64,000 bases of DNA from Odiellus spinosus (GCA_963920705.1 OY987227.1:12875602-12939601); one strand, 5' to 3'; positions 47,651-60,950 are shown, counted from the stretch's first letter. Notes: generated by a model from the letters alone, not told the origin. Numbers and translations are program-made.

Positions 47651-48038
47651 AGGGAGAATGCAACCTAACAACAAGTGTTTTTATCTATTCCTTGTTGTTT
47701 AAATAGGCCTAATCCACCAGTGAAAAGATTTACGAACAAATAATTAATTAGAAAAAAATTTAAAACTTACCCGGATAATAGCCTTAGCTGGATTTCCTCG
47801 CGTACAAGGTTTAGCGACCAATCGAACGCGATTGTAAGTCTAGTGGAGATCTCGCGTGAACGACGGCACTTTGCTCATTGTTCGCTAGACCTTACACCAA
47901 GGCGATTCGAGATCCAGATTTTCAGGGTAAGTTTTAAATTTATTTCTAGTTTAATATTTGTTTTGTAAACTTTTTATTGGTGGATTAGGCCTATTAAATC
48001 GATATAAAAATCACTTGTTATTAGGTTGCATTCTCCCT
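47651..48038. mobile_element. Hairpin MITE with TTAA target duplication, copy 1 (388 bp)
   Basis: TTAA (47647-47650 and 48039-48042) flanks 27-bp inverted repeats with one mismatch, beginning AGGGAGAATGCAACCTAA. The pairing continues inwards (AATTTAAAACTTACC against GGTAAGTTTTAAATTT and TAGCGACCAATCG against a related block), so the whole unit can fold into one long hairpin. TTAA duplication is typical of piggyBac-mobilised elements. No transposase frame. Confidence 0.82.
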
Positions 48039-48754
48039 TTAACAAATAACTCGTTGAAAAGTTCGATCTATCTACGAAACACAAGACGAGCAAATCAGAC
48101 AGCTGTTCAAATCAGAAGGTTTAATATGGCGCGAAATTCAGCTAGTGATGATGTCGTCGGTTTTTTTCCCGAATGGGTATTAATTATATACATACATATT
48201 TTTCATATTATTAAAGTGGAATTGAAAGTTAGAAAATGATACTTAAATTGCATTTGGTGTTCTTGAGATATCGGTAATAGCGTCACTTTAAAATTATGTA
48301 TAAAACCGCCTCAACCTTTCACATTCTACCGACTACTTTTGAACAAAAGTTCCAACGATAATGGTATACATTTTAAAATTGTGAAATAGCTTTTTTATGT
48401 AAATTTGAAAACAAGTTCTTCAATCGATCCTGTCGTTAAAAAATGTGATGAAGTTGGCAAAATTAAAACGTCCAAAGTATTTAAGCTGTCTTAAACGCCA
48501 ATCGACACCCTTTAGAAGCTGTAAATTGAGGTTGAGGATATAGTCTGTAATTGGGTCTTGGAGTTATAAGATATGGGAGACGCGGTCTGCTTTGCTATAA
48601 GCCGTACTTCCACGCGCAATTTGGTATGAGGGAGCAACTATAGGCTCTGCTTGATAGTTTAAAAATGTTTGACCATACAACATCGGACTCAGTAATTCTT
48701 AAACAAGTCGGCCTCTTTTGTATTGATTTTTTTTCTAAGTCTTAACTGAAAAGT

Positions 48755-49312
48755 TCATAACACTTGAATTTCAGTTCCAAATACTTGAATTTCAGTTCCA
48801 AATACTTGAATTTCAGTTTACAAATACTTGAATTTCAGTTTACAAATACTTGAATTTCAGTTTACAAATACTTGAATTTCAGTTTACAAATACTTGAATT
48901 TCAGTTTACAAATACTTGAATTTCAGTTTACAAATACTTGAATTTCAGTTTCCAAATACTTGAATTTCAGTTTACAAATACCTGAATTTCAGTTTACAAA
49001 TACTTGAATTTCAGTTTACAAATACTTGAATTTCAGTTTACAAATACTTGAATTTCAGTTTACAAATACTTGAATTTCAGTTCCAAATACTTGAATTTCA
49101 GTTCCAAATACTTGAATTTAAGTTCCAAATACTTGAATTTCAGTTCCAAATACTTAAATTTCAGTTCCAAATACTTGAATTTCAGTTCCAATATTTGAAT
49201 TCCAGTTCCAAATATTTTAATTCCAGTTCCAAATACTTGAATTTCAGTTCCAATATTTGAATTCCAGTTCCAAATATTTTAATTCCAGTTCCAAATACTC
49301 GAATTTCAGTTC
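48755..49312. repeat. Minisatellite, unit 20-21 bp (AATACTTGAATTTCAGTTTAC)
   Basis: Roughly 27 tandem copies. The left part is built of the 21-bp unit ending GTTTAC, the right part of the 20-bp unit ending GTTCC, with substitutions accumulating at the right end. The open frames here (for example 49048-49260) are read through the repeat and are not genes. Confidence 0.92.
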
Positions 49313-49394
49313 CAAAGGGATACTATTAGGCCTATTAGTATCTACTCCCTGTCAGTAGAAACTCCATCGTTTATGTGAAAATCCGGTCCTTATA

Positions 49395-50724
49395 TCATAC
49401 TAGCTGAAAGCCCGCCCTACGGGCGGGTTTCATCCAGTTGCTTCGGGCCTAATGAAATTGTATTAAAATCTGAGTTTCCACGCGCCTGCCATATGAAAAG
49501 AGGTGAAAAGGATTGAACAGTGTTATAATTTTATTGAAATTATAATAACTATTGAAATTATAATAACTATTGAAATTATCCCCATAGATGGCGTAAAAGT
49601 AATGAAATGAGCGAACGCGTAACCGCGTGGTTTATATATTAATGATTACTACTCCACATCTAAATCCTCCGTGGAAGTGGTGTTTATATTTGTAACGATA
49701 CCAAATCGAAGATTTAATTTTTCACTTAATTCTAATTTTTATTTTCATCTTTTTAAGGGCGGTCCTCTTCCTTTCCACCTTTTTTTCGGCGGCCATCTTG
49801 CTTTTCATGCGGCCATCTTACTTTTCATCTTTTTTCATGCGGCCATCTTACTTTTCATCTTTTTTCATGCGGCCATCTTACTTTTCATCTTTTTTCATGC
49901 GGCCATCTTACTTTTCATCTTTTTTCATGCGGCCATCTTACTTTTCATCTTTTTTAAGGCGGCCATCTTGCTTTTCATCTTTTTTCATGCTTCCATCTTA
50001 ATTTTCATTTTTTTTTCAGGCGGCCATCTTGCTTTTCATCTTTTTTCAGGCGTCCATCTAACTCTCATCTTTTTGCAGGCGGCCATCTTGATGTTCATCT
50101 TTTTCCGTTAGTTTAAAACGTTCCGTTTAAAATTTATTACCACTCCATTTTTAAATGCTCCCTGTAATGCTAAGCGGGGTTTTAATATATAAGACTACTA
50201 CTCCGCGTCTAACAATCCTCCGTGGGGAAAAAAAAAAAAGACCCTACACTATACAAATCATTATCAACCAATGGGAGGCCGGCGTTAAGGCGAGGCATCC
50301 CGCAACGGGATCCTCCTGAAACGACAGATTATCGTGTTAACGAACGGAAGCCTTTATCGAACTGGAATTTTTAACTTTAATTTTAATTTAAAAAGAGTAA
50401 AAAGCGGTACGAACCCCGATTAAATTTTATAATTTAAACTGAGCGGAGGCCTAACAGGAAGAAAATTAACGAAACACTGAAACGTTTGTAACGATACCAA
50501 ATCGAAGATTTAATTTTTCAATTAATTCTAATTTTAATTTAAAACGAACTACGAACCCAGATTAAATTTTGTTCCGTAGACGGCGTGTTTCTCCAAGAGC
50601 AATAAAATTAGCGAACTCGTGGGGGGCCGGAACGGCTCGGAATAAATTCCCCCGCGAAAAAACCAACCAACGAACGACGAACGAACGAACGAACGAACGT
50701 CGTGGTTTTTATATATAAGATATT
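49395..50724. mobile_element. Possible Helentron-type (rolling-circle) non-autonomous element
   Basis: Starts near CATACTAGCTGAAAGCCCG, followed by a strong short hairpin (CCCGCCCTACGGGCGGG), and ends near GTCGTGGTTTTTATATATAAG. It carries an internal minisatellite, repeated blocks (a segment starting AACGATACCAAATCGAAGAT occurs twice, near 49695 and 50491; CTCCGTGG occurs at about 49668 and 50218) and a GAAC microsatellite (about 50680-50698). A 5' hairpin plus an internal tandem array resembles Helitron/Helentron derivatives. The boundaries and class are inference. Confidence 0.4.
49798..50105. repeat. Minisatellite, unit 30 bp (ATGCGGCCATCTTACTTTTC)
   Basis: About ten copies of a 30-bp unit containing GCGGCCATCTTACTTTTCAT and a T run; the first six are nearly identical and the last four diverged. 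Because 30 is a multiple of three, it makes artefactual repetitive open frames on the + strand. Confidence 0.92.
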
Positions 50725-51716
50725 CTTCTTTCTTGCAATAAGGTGTGGTTGATTGAACTTTTGAGAGATAAGTCGCCACAGTCAATTATCTTAACACATT
50801 TAAATATTTTCAATATAGTTATATTCTCGAAGGATAGATCCCTGCAGGGTTTATATTTTGCAAAATATTACTGTTATAATATTAAAACATATTGTTATCC
50901 GTCGGTCATCGTTGTATTTATTTTTCATTTAAATTGTGGTCGAGCGAAATATTTGGAAAGTTTTTTTGTTTTTACATAATTCTTAGGTCTCTCGTCGCTT
51001 GAACTCTCGGGGGAAGATAGTCTTTAGTAGTCTTAACTTTTCAACCCGACAGTGTTTACGTTATTGCCATTGGCAGGGCTCATCGGTGTTATTACAAAAC
51101 TTTCAGGGATGGAAAATTATTCTATCAATTCATCCCCCTTCTCAATTTTCTAATTCTCTTAAGATAACCCCCCTTTCGCGACCAATTTATGCACGATCCT
51201 TCTCACAGAATTCGTTAATAAACTTGACTAATTATCTAAATTCTTAATAAGATTGGATATTATGGAAAGATATCAACGGCCTGGGGCTTATTAGATCTAA
51301 CCTATAGTACAAATGTTATAATACAATCTAAATTCTAGTTCAAGAGGATTTTTTTGATTATTTTCTCTATAAACATTATCAGAAATCTATAAAATTGAAC
51401 CCTTCTGCGTGGCGGAAGCTCTTAACTCAACGAAACATCATTTTTTCGTCGTGCCAAGCTGAAAAGTAACATTGAAATTTTATTAACTGCAAAATATAGT
51501 CGCGCTAGTAAAAATATCAATCCGTATAACTCCTTGTAATTATAAAAGGGGAGGAGCTTAGCGAGAAAATGTTGCTACCTACGTCATAGATCGTGATGGC
51601 ATAGCGCGTAGAATTCCACTTATTTCGTTACAAACGCTCAAATCCACACTTAATGATACGTGTGTAATGATTTGAAACTAGTGATTTCGGGACAAGTAAA
51701 GCCACAATTCAACAAG

Positions 51717-51905
51717 ATGCCTCATTTTCATGGTCGCTTGTAAGCTAAATTTTTACACGCTACACGCGAATATCTAAACGAAACAGATATTTCACGCGCA
51801 CGCTATAGCTTCGAGCTCTGCTAAATTACGAGCGAAAAAAATACGCTGGCAGTTTCTCCACGCTAGTTTTAGCGTACACGTGACCATGAAAACGGGGCTT
51901 AAGAT
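51717..51905. mobile_element. Degenerate inverted-repeat element
   Basis: TGCCTCATTTTCATGGTCGC on the left and the inverse of GACCATGAAAACGGGGCTTA on the right pair imperfectly, with further partial complementarity inwards (ACGCTA / TAGCGT blocks). It is probably an old MITE. Confidence 0.4.
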
Positions 51906-52409
51906 GACAAATTATTCTCTAAAACCAAGTATTTATTTTAGCGCGCGTCTGCGTAGATATCAGCCGTTTTTTTTTTTTTCATATTAAGACTAATCATACG
52001 CTGCTAGTTCGCGTGAACTTTAATGCATTCTTTAGTCAACGACATTAACATTACGAGCATTGGGAGTTAGAAACTTCTCGACTAATATTTTTTTGTTCAT
52101 TTTTGGCTCAACTTTTCTCATTAGATCAAATTATCTAGAAAAGAAGTATAACTCCTTCATATGTATGAAAACCCAAAAACTTTATATAATGGAACTTTGT
52201 GGATATAACGGAATGTCTCTCGAGAAATTGAATTCATAATTAGCTCCAAAATTGGCCCATAACTAAAAGACAAACAGTTCGTTTATGTAGAATTAGAGTA
52301 TATCTGGCCGAAATTGTAATGGAAAAACCTCACTTTCGTTTTGACGGCGAAGTGGCAAAGCGCGTTTTGACGTAATTAAAACGAAATATGATATATCCAG
52401 TAGTAGTAA

Positions 52410-52613
52410 TTGCTAAAAACGTATTATTTCTCCTATATTTTAATATGATTTTAGTGTTATTTCTCCTATATTTTAATATGATTTTAGTGTTATTTCTCCT
52501 ATATTTTAATATGATTTTAGTGTTATTTCTCCTATATTTTAATATGATTTTAGTGTTATTTCTCCTATATTTTAATATGATTTTAGTGTTATTTCTCCTA
52601 TATTTTACCATTT
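52410..52613. repeat. Minisatellite, unit 33 bp (TATTTCTCCTATATTTTAAT)
   Basis: Six nearly perfect tandem copies of a 33-bp unit (TATTTCTCCTATATTTTAAT plus ATGATTTTAGTGT). The frames on both strands (52330-52647 minus, 52388-52651 plus) are products of the 33-bp periodicity. The low divergence suggests a young or homogenised array. Confidence 0.93.
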
Positions 52614-54834
52614 CTACTATTTTTTCCTGTATTATTAGAGATTTCAACTAGATTTCCGTGTTATTTCTCCTTTACTTTCTCCGATTTTCCAATAAAATAT
52701 TCAAGACATTTCCCTGGTCACCTTAATTGCATCAATAAATATTCCTTGCCTGTAAAAGTCTGAAGAACGGTTTATCGGAAAGCGCTTTTCGAAACTTGAG
52801 CTGTCAACATCGAATAATAAACTCAGAGAAGGAAAGAGGTGGCGATATTATTGTTGATGTAAAAACCTCTTAATTTCCAACCCATTATTAAGACGAGGTG
52901 TCAATCAGTTGATTTTTAATAGCCTCCCCTTACTGAATTTTTCCACGTAGTTCGAGGTGGGAGGTTGCCATCAACTATGGTCGTCTGCTTAAAGCATAAT
53001 TCCGCTTTGAAATCATAGTTAAAAATTAAAGGGGTTCGAAAAAGACATATTCTGTCTCTTTCCCTAATCACACCCTTTTTCGCGACTGACACGCCATTTT
53101 TATTATTATTATTCCCTTCAATTAATTATGACTAACTTACAAATATATTAAAATATTTTAACTTTATTTAATTTCAAAAACAACCAAAACAAAAATTATA
53201 ATATCTTATAATCAGCTTTCTAATTTAGTCAGAAACGAAGCGGATAATATTTCGGGGGAAAACAAAAAATAATTAGAAACGGTGAAGATTTTAATTATTT
53301 TCTAATATATATTCAAAATGACCTCGAGGTCGAAAAGAGTTTTTTATTTTTAATTAATTAATCAAAATTCGTCGTCACTGAAATAATTTTGCTTCAGCTT
53401 AAGCACCAATCTTAAATAAAGATCCACGAAAATCTCCTAAAGTTCTAAAGAGTACTTGACTAAAATTAATATAGATTTTTTTGTTGTTTTTTTTGTGTTC
53501 ATCCTATGAAAAGTTAGTCGAAGTAGGAAGCGAGGGAGGCTTTGGTAACTCGTGACACTACGCATTCTTCTCCGTATTAGGGGCGTTCAAGAAGAAATTA
53601 ATAAAATGAATAATCAAACAGAGGGTGACTTTCCCGCAGGCCTGAGTGCCTACCACCCCCGCCCAGTTAGTGGTTTTTAACTAGCCATATTATAATCTCT
53701 AGCATATCCCAGCTGAGAGCTTTTCCCTTAAATTCTTTCTCTGATATATCCCACAAGAAACATATTGTTTAAAATTCTTTGGTTGGAGAGTTTTTATATG
53801 CCATTTTAAGATTTTTAACATTGTGTCCAGTAGAAGGGAAGGTTTGACTCGAGAATCACAATTAGCAGACGGTTCAATGGTTATTTTCCGGGGAAATGCG
53901 TAATAGGTTAATTTGAGTGAAAAAATTCTGATACCACCGTTTTAGTTCTTACAACAGCCTTTTCAAATCAATTCTTTAAGTAATTAGTTCTTTGAAAGTT
54001 TTTTTCGCAACGTTTCTATTATAGGCTTATCACTGGATAAACGCGCCAATTTACCTTTGCGGGATTTAAAGTTTGTTAACCTATGCCTATTTTAAAATCG
54101 ACCATAACGTTCAGGTCATTTGAACTTTAACGCCCTCGCGGTGTAAGCAGAAGTTCGCAACAAGGTATCAGGTTATTATTAAAACAGTCAGGCCGCGAAG
54201 CCCTTGTATGAAATTGGCTTTCATTCAAAATTTACGGATCGTTTATGACCAAGAGCCCCGAAAAACCGCTGTGGCTACAATATTGAATGAAATTAAGTTT
54301 ATTTTAAAGGGATGATAACAATTTGCGAATCAAATTAATTCGCGCGATCTAGCGTAGTAGTTGGTTTAAATTTTAGAATGAGCTTTACTAGAACATCACG
54401 CGATGTGATTGGATACGGCATCCGATTGGCCGTAATGGCCTGATCAGGAATAATGGAATTAGGCTCAAATTCCTCTAAAAAACTCTTTTCATTCTTCTTA
54501 TTGAAAAGAGACATATTTAAACACGAGTACAGTTAGGCCTAGCATAATTTTAAATTAAAGAAAAACTTCTCGCTGATTGGTTAAAAGTTTACATTAAATT
54601 GATTTGATGATTTTATTTAAAAATAATTCTAGTTTTTAATAATAATGTAGAAGGTATCTCCACGTATACGTACGCGTTCCAAGCACGATTACTAAACATT
54701 TCTACTTGTGAAGCCTATTTTTAAATTACAAATAAAATTATTATTCCCTTACAACCTCCCTTTATGGGGAAAAAATACTAATAAAGGCAGGGAGAAAGAA
54801 ATATGTCTAATAATATCAATGTACCTCTCGTAAT

Positions 54835-54876
<42 letters not shown>

Positions 54877-57258
54877 CATTCTATTGCTTCTAAGTCGTTA
54901 AACAAACTATATAAATATACCTCTTTATTTAATACATAGAGCCTTAAAATCCATTTGTGCTTTTCCCCTAGCGCAAAAATTGTAATAAAAAATGTTAAAG
55001 TGATGAGGTCAGCAGATTTTCATGAAAACCAAGTGGAATTTTAGTTCAATTTTGGAATGATCGCTAAAAATAATACAAAATGTGAATGACATATAAAAAA
55101 TTGCAACACCCATAGAAACATTATAATCGTCATTTTAGATCTTCTACGTCATCATTATGGTGACGTGGCTTTCATAGAGCAAACATTTGATTCTAAAGTT
55201 TGCTTTCGCGCCGTCTTTCTCTTGAAAATACTTAACCTAGATAGACTAATCTTTAATTTTAAATTTAAATTGTTAAACTAAAGCTGTAAAATTTGGAGTT
55301 AATGTTTTTAATAGTATGAAAAATTTAAAAAGTATAATTCGTAGGGCTTCGAAAACCAAATGGTGATAGCATCACTTTCTAGAAAAAATAGCAAAATTGC
55401 TCCTATAACTGCTTGCGGGACTCTTTTATGTAAGAAATATAATTTTGGTTCTTTTCCCGAATATAATAATGACCAAAAACGAACTTTAACCCTTTCATAT
55501 ACGCAAAGAAAAAAACTGGGTGCCAAATATTTATATAGAAAAAATCTTTTGAGAAAAAAAAGTTTAAACCTTTCTCGGAGTGAATATATATATATATGAC
55601 AGAACTTGGAGTTTATCGGTGCAAGGACTTATGGAAAGATTACGTTCAGTGCCGATACTCTGTAAAGTATTTTTTTGATATAGAAAAGAGATATCTAAGA
55701 AAAAGTTTCACTCTCTTTTAGGGTAAATGCTCAGTTATTATCCCAGATTTGAGATTATATCGTCCCGTTTTGATGATAGTCTTTATCATTATATTATTAA
55801 TAGTTTTTCCGACAGAACGGTGTAAGAACCCAGTAGTTATTACATTTCCAGCTCGTTTCTTCTCGGATTCTCTCTTTTCCGTACTTACATAATTGTAGGG
55901 TGTATACCTAGTTCTTATCGAACTTCTCCGAGGGCGTGATGAACACCACTTATTCCGCTTCTGTTGGAATGCGAAAAATTTTCTCACGGTGTTTTATCTC
56001 AAGAGCAGTTTACGAAAAAACCAAATCCGTGGCGGAAGGATAAAACGATATTAAACCTAGTAGGCCGAGTTTAAGACTTTAAAAGCGTTACTTGGATTGT
56101 ATGAAGTTACATTCACACACGGCCCCTTTTTTAAACCGCATTTCAATCTAATAATCTTTCGGGACAATCAGGGAAATTTAAGTTATTTGGAAATTCAGGG
56201 AAATATTGGAGGTATGAGTAAATATTTGCGCTAATGATTAGTAACAAGAGTATATGAAAATCCTTCCTAAGATTATAGATCTCGGTAAATCGCCGCAATT
56301 TAATCAGGTAAAGGAAAATGAAAATTCTCCCACCCAGCCCCATTCGCTGCGTTGATCTGTCTCTGATTTCGTATTAACCAATAGAATTACATATCGATAC
56401 TCTTAGGGAGTGTTTTAATATACTCTTGGTAGTAAAAAAATCGTAGCTCATCTATCTATTTAAAACCTAGAAGGAAAAAAAATGGTGTAACTTTTGAATA
56501 TATCAGGGAAAACTCATTGTAAAATCGTGCAAATAACAGAACAATTGCTTTTCTAAATGCTGTATGAACCCTGTCAAACATTTTTACAGCTCACCAAAAT
56601 ATTTAACAATTTAACCCCTTCAATTTATAGTTCGAACGCCGCTTAATTAAAATCCATTTTTCGATAACGGTTGTTTTTCTTACTCATTTCAAAATTCTAA
56701 AAATCATTAAAACATTTTTAAATGAATAAATAAAACGACAGAAACATTCATTACGCTTTAAAATATGCTTAAAACTTTGTTATTAAAGCTCATTAAAACG
56801 TTTTTCGTTAATTTACAAATAATTAACAAAATTGCGTCATTTTCAGACGGTTTTAAAAAATGGATAAAAATTATAGAAAATGTACAGTTAACCAAAGAGT
56901 GCGTTAAAATATTTCGCGCGCACCAACTGAACCCTAGAGGTCGCGCGAGTTTTAAGACGTTCTTGGATTAGCTGCAGATTTTCTGTAATTTTTATTAGAA
57001 AACTTTAGTCTTAGCTGGCTTAAATCGTAAATTATCCATGAATTAATGAGAAACCTTTGTTTCAGATGGATTTGTGCAATTTTTATCATTGCTAATCTAT
57101 TTAAACAATATTTTTCTCATCTTCATTATCCCTTTATGGTTTTCACTTGATACAAGTTTAAATTTTAGGTCCATTTAACTTTTTAACGCTTCTCCCAACT
57201 TGACATTATTATTTATCCCCTGGTTGGACTCTGCTCTCTGAGCACCATTGTACGTTGG

Positions 57259-57390
57259 TTAAAACACTTTTACAGGCGTTACTATAGAAAAAGCATTATT
57301 TAAAAATCTCCTGGAAGGTATTTTTCTCCTGAACTTTGAAGCACGAACGGTAGAACACTTTTACAGGCGCCAATATAGAAAATGCTTTAC
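57259..57390. repeat. Two-copy direct repeat, spacing 96 bp
   Basis: AACACTTTTACAGGCG followed by a TATAGAAAA.GC.TTA block occurs at about 57261 and again at about 57357. Only two copies; origin unknown. Confidence 0.5.
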
Positions 57391-60300
57391 TCTAAATTTA
57401 TTGAGCGAGGAGAGAAAAAGGCAATCACTTATTGTGCCCTGTTAGCAAAAAAGGTTTTAAACATGGCTTTTCTTAGTAGTTAATAAACGTTCTGACTGGA
57501 TTTTGCCACCCCTGCCAGTATGCAGTTTCAAAAATAGTAATAATAATAAAAAATAAAGTATCACAATGACAGAAAAGCAATAAATTATAAGAATAAAGAC
57601 AATATAATATAATTACACCCAAAATTAAATTGTGAATTAGGCACAAACCCCCCATAAAAAAATAAAGCCAACCGCGAACCTTATACAAGCGAGTCTTTAA
57701 AGGTCGAAACCAACGAGCCCGCTTTAACTTCGCTAGAAAGGGAGTTACATGAATTCACGTCTACTCGTTGGTTGACACCGTCCTTTAAAAAGGGTGGGTG
57801 CTCCGCGGCCTGTCCGCCTAAAATACATTACTATATTATTTTCTTGTCTAAATATCTTTTTAAATAAAACATTTTTGTCCGTATTCGTACAGGGTTAAAG
57901 TAACTCTTGGGTTCAAGGTCGTGGTGAGGGACGAGCTAACCCCGAAAAATCAAGTCTGGGTAAGTAGACTAAGCATATATACTTTAAAAATTCGCGAAAA
58001 AACTTCTTGGTTATTATATAAACAATTTTGAAAGCAAGAGATTTTTTTTTTTGTAACAGAAGCAAGAACAAAAATCAGATGAGAAAAGTCCAAATTCATA
58101 AAGTAAATTAGAATATAATTCCCAAATCATCTATTTGATCATTCTCGTAAAATTGTTAGGGATGAATACTAAATACTAGTCGCGTATTAAACATCTTCGT
58201 ACGTGTGTGGTTCCTCGTTTTATTCCTACATGTTTAGACTTTGAAGATGGTTAAATTTACATAAAATCGGAATCCAAGCCCAAAATTGTAGATAAAGCGA
58301 AGCCAAACTTAGGTTGGGACGGGCCTACCCGCTTCTAACCTGACGACGGGCCAGCGTGACGCGCCAAATGACAAGGTTTCCCAAACTCTCCCTCCACATT
58401 ATCTTTACATATCCTAGCCTCGTTAAAACGCTCGCTATTAATTACCAATTTGTTAGACGTACACTTGTAAGTTTGCTCTCATAATTACAGTCAATTCATT
58501 AAAGTTCCCCTTAGTAATATGTGACGCTTTCTTGTTACTCCGGCGATCATAGACGCGCGTTTAAGTACGCGTGAACTCGAGGTTTAAAGCGAGGTTTAAA
58601 GTCAGTTAATGGTATAAACATACGGCTTTATACGAGAAAGAGGGGGGGATTAGTTGGAAACCGTGGGAAACAACTTACATATACATCTTGATTTGTCAGC
58701 GCACGCGGAGCTACCTACCACCCTGTTAGTTATTAGAGAAATCGAAACTTACACCCGCCCGTTTCGGACTAATATATACATATTAAAACCAATTTAAACG
58801 CAACAATTGAGAAATTATTAAAATAGATGTGAAAATACTACACATAAATTAAGATCGAAACAGCCAAATTAGGCACGTCTAAAGAGGGTGTAATAGTGCT
58901 GAAAAAGTTGCAATAATTTGTTAATTAAATAGAGTGGAAAATATCACTTCGCCAATACCCAGTTACGTCTTTGAAAAGGACCTAAATTCTCGCATAAAAC
59001 TCGGTTTTAAAATGAGAATTTATATCCCTTTCAAACTTGTAATTGAGATATAGATTCGTACTCGTTATTTCTGTAACTCGCTTGCGTGTTTAAAGGGATA
59101 GTGTTAATGAATTTGGTTACAATTTGATTTCTCTAAAAATTAAAAAGTATTTTCTGTACTGTGCCATCTGTTAAGTAATTTGGGGTCTTACTATTTTATA
59201 AAATAATTCTCCAACTTTTCCTTAGTATAATTTAGGTGTTTTTTTAAATAATATTTATCACCAAATAATTTTTCCAATTTTCTATTAACTATGTTTTTAT
59301 GGAACTGTTATGAATATTTATTTCGGACGTCATACTCGTCAAATATTTACTTTGATTGTTTGTAAGTAATAAACTCCATTCTATGTTCTTGTAGGAAGAT
59401 ATTCTTTGAACTATTTTCGCGTGTATATCCTCTCTTTTGTAAAGAGACCGATTTTTTTCCACCTGTTGCCACTCTCTCTCCGTGTGTGACTCGATATCGT
59501 TCAAAATTTCGATTTCCAGTTCCACAACAGACGCGAAAAAAGTTCAAAACTAAGAGAGAGAAATATTCGCGTAATGACGTCTTTACTATCGCAGTATTTA
59601 TTTCTATCTTTCGCAATATATCCTTTAAACCATTGAACAGAGAATATCCTCTTCTAACAAAGCTCGAAAAACCGAAATAGGTCTCGTATATGGAACCAAT
59701 CTAGAAATCTAACGATGTATACGAAGTCCCTAATCATACAAATGATCTCGTTTTACAATCATTTGCTCAAATTGACCGCTGCGCTTTTTCCCAGTCTACT
59801 TAAAGCCTCTTTCACACAAGTGACTGTCATTTTTTAGCCGTTTTGGAAAGGTCAACTGTAAATATATTCTATCAAAATATTGATATATTAACTTGGAAGT
59901 TGATTTAAACATTTAAAACTGGTACTTTGAAAGATTTGTGAACGTAACTTAATTGTGTATCTGAGTCATGAAATATTATTTTACAGTGGTTTTACGAGAA
60001 TGTTCTTTAAAAACAGGGCTTTCAACAGGTCCATAAAATATCTAAATGTCCCTATTTTATTTCCAGATCCTATTTAACTCCCCAAAAAACCTAAATTCGT
60101 CGCTAAAGTATACATATTTTTAATAATTACAGGGAATGTCTGGATAGTCTGAATTTTTCCACTTTGTGTGGGTCCTTACAAATATATGTAGGAATGAATC
60201 ATTTCACAAACTTAATTCTTAGGATTTTGACGCGCTTCTGTTTTGAAAGATTGCGCCACGAACTCTTGTAAATGATAAGTGATGATAACGATTTCATTTT

Positions 60301-60540
60301 GTTTTTCATTGGTCCCAATCTTAGAATTTTGGTGCCTATTTTGTCCTATTTTTATGGTAAATCAGTGTACAGATCTCACGGAAGTGATTAACGCCTCGAT
60401 TTTTATTCACCATGGTCAATCAATTTTGTGTAAAGGATATTCGACAGAAGTTTCTAATTCTAACCATAGGCGCCGAATGAGCTGTGACCCAACCTGATAT
60501 TTGTCAGGTGCAAAAGTTGGAAAAATTATAAGACGTTTAA

Positions 60541-60950
60541 GGGAAACTTGGAGCTAAAAATTGAACAGCTTTTGAATTTATTTTCGTATTCGAGAATTGT
60601 TTCGGAATTTTTTCACACGTTTTTGGTGTTTAAATTAATTTCTGAAGTTTGGTAAATGAGAAAAATGAAATATAAATTCGGGTCAATCCTATTATTTCAG
60701 CCTTCAAGAGCGCTTGTCCTAACATTAAAGAAATAGGCCGACGTTTGACGCCTAAGATCTTGGTAGTCAAACGCCGGCCTTGTGATGGCTGAAATAATAT
60801 GATAGGGCTAGAATTTAAATTAATTTTTTTTTTAATTTTACCAAAACTTCAGAAATTAATTTAAACACCAAAAACGTCTCTAAAAATTTTCGAATACATT
60901 TTTTTTACATGTTGATTCCGAAAATAAATTCAAAAGCTCCAAGTTTCCCT
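60541..60950. mobile_element. Long hairpin MITE with TTAA flanks (410 bp)
   Basis: TTAA at 60537-60540 and 60951-60954 flank arms beginning (A)GGGAAACTTGGAGC. Pairing continues through AAGCTTTTGAATTTATTTTCG-like, TTTTTGGTGTTTAAATTAAT and AATCCTATTATTTCAGCC blocks. At the centre lies GCCGACGTTTGAC / GTCAAACGCCGGC. The TTAA and AGGG termini place it with the elements at 11139, 47651 and 62681. Confidence 0.75.

Noticed and set aside
49671-50111. 146-codon frame with AAILLFIFFH repeats
   Set aside because: Translation of the 30-bp minisatellite; not a membrane protein gene.
52330-52651. Repetitive frames on both strands (RRNNTKIILKY or FNMILVLFLLY repeats)
   Set aside because: Products of the 33-bp array.
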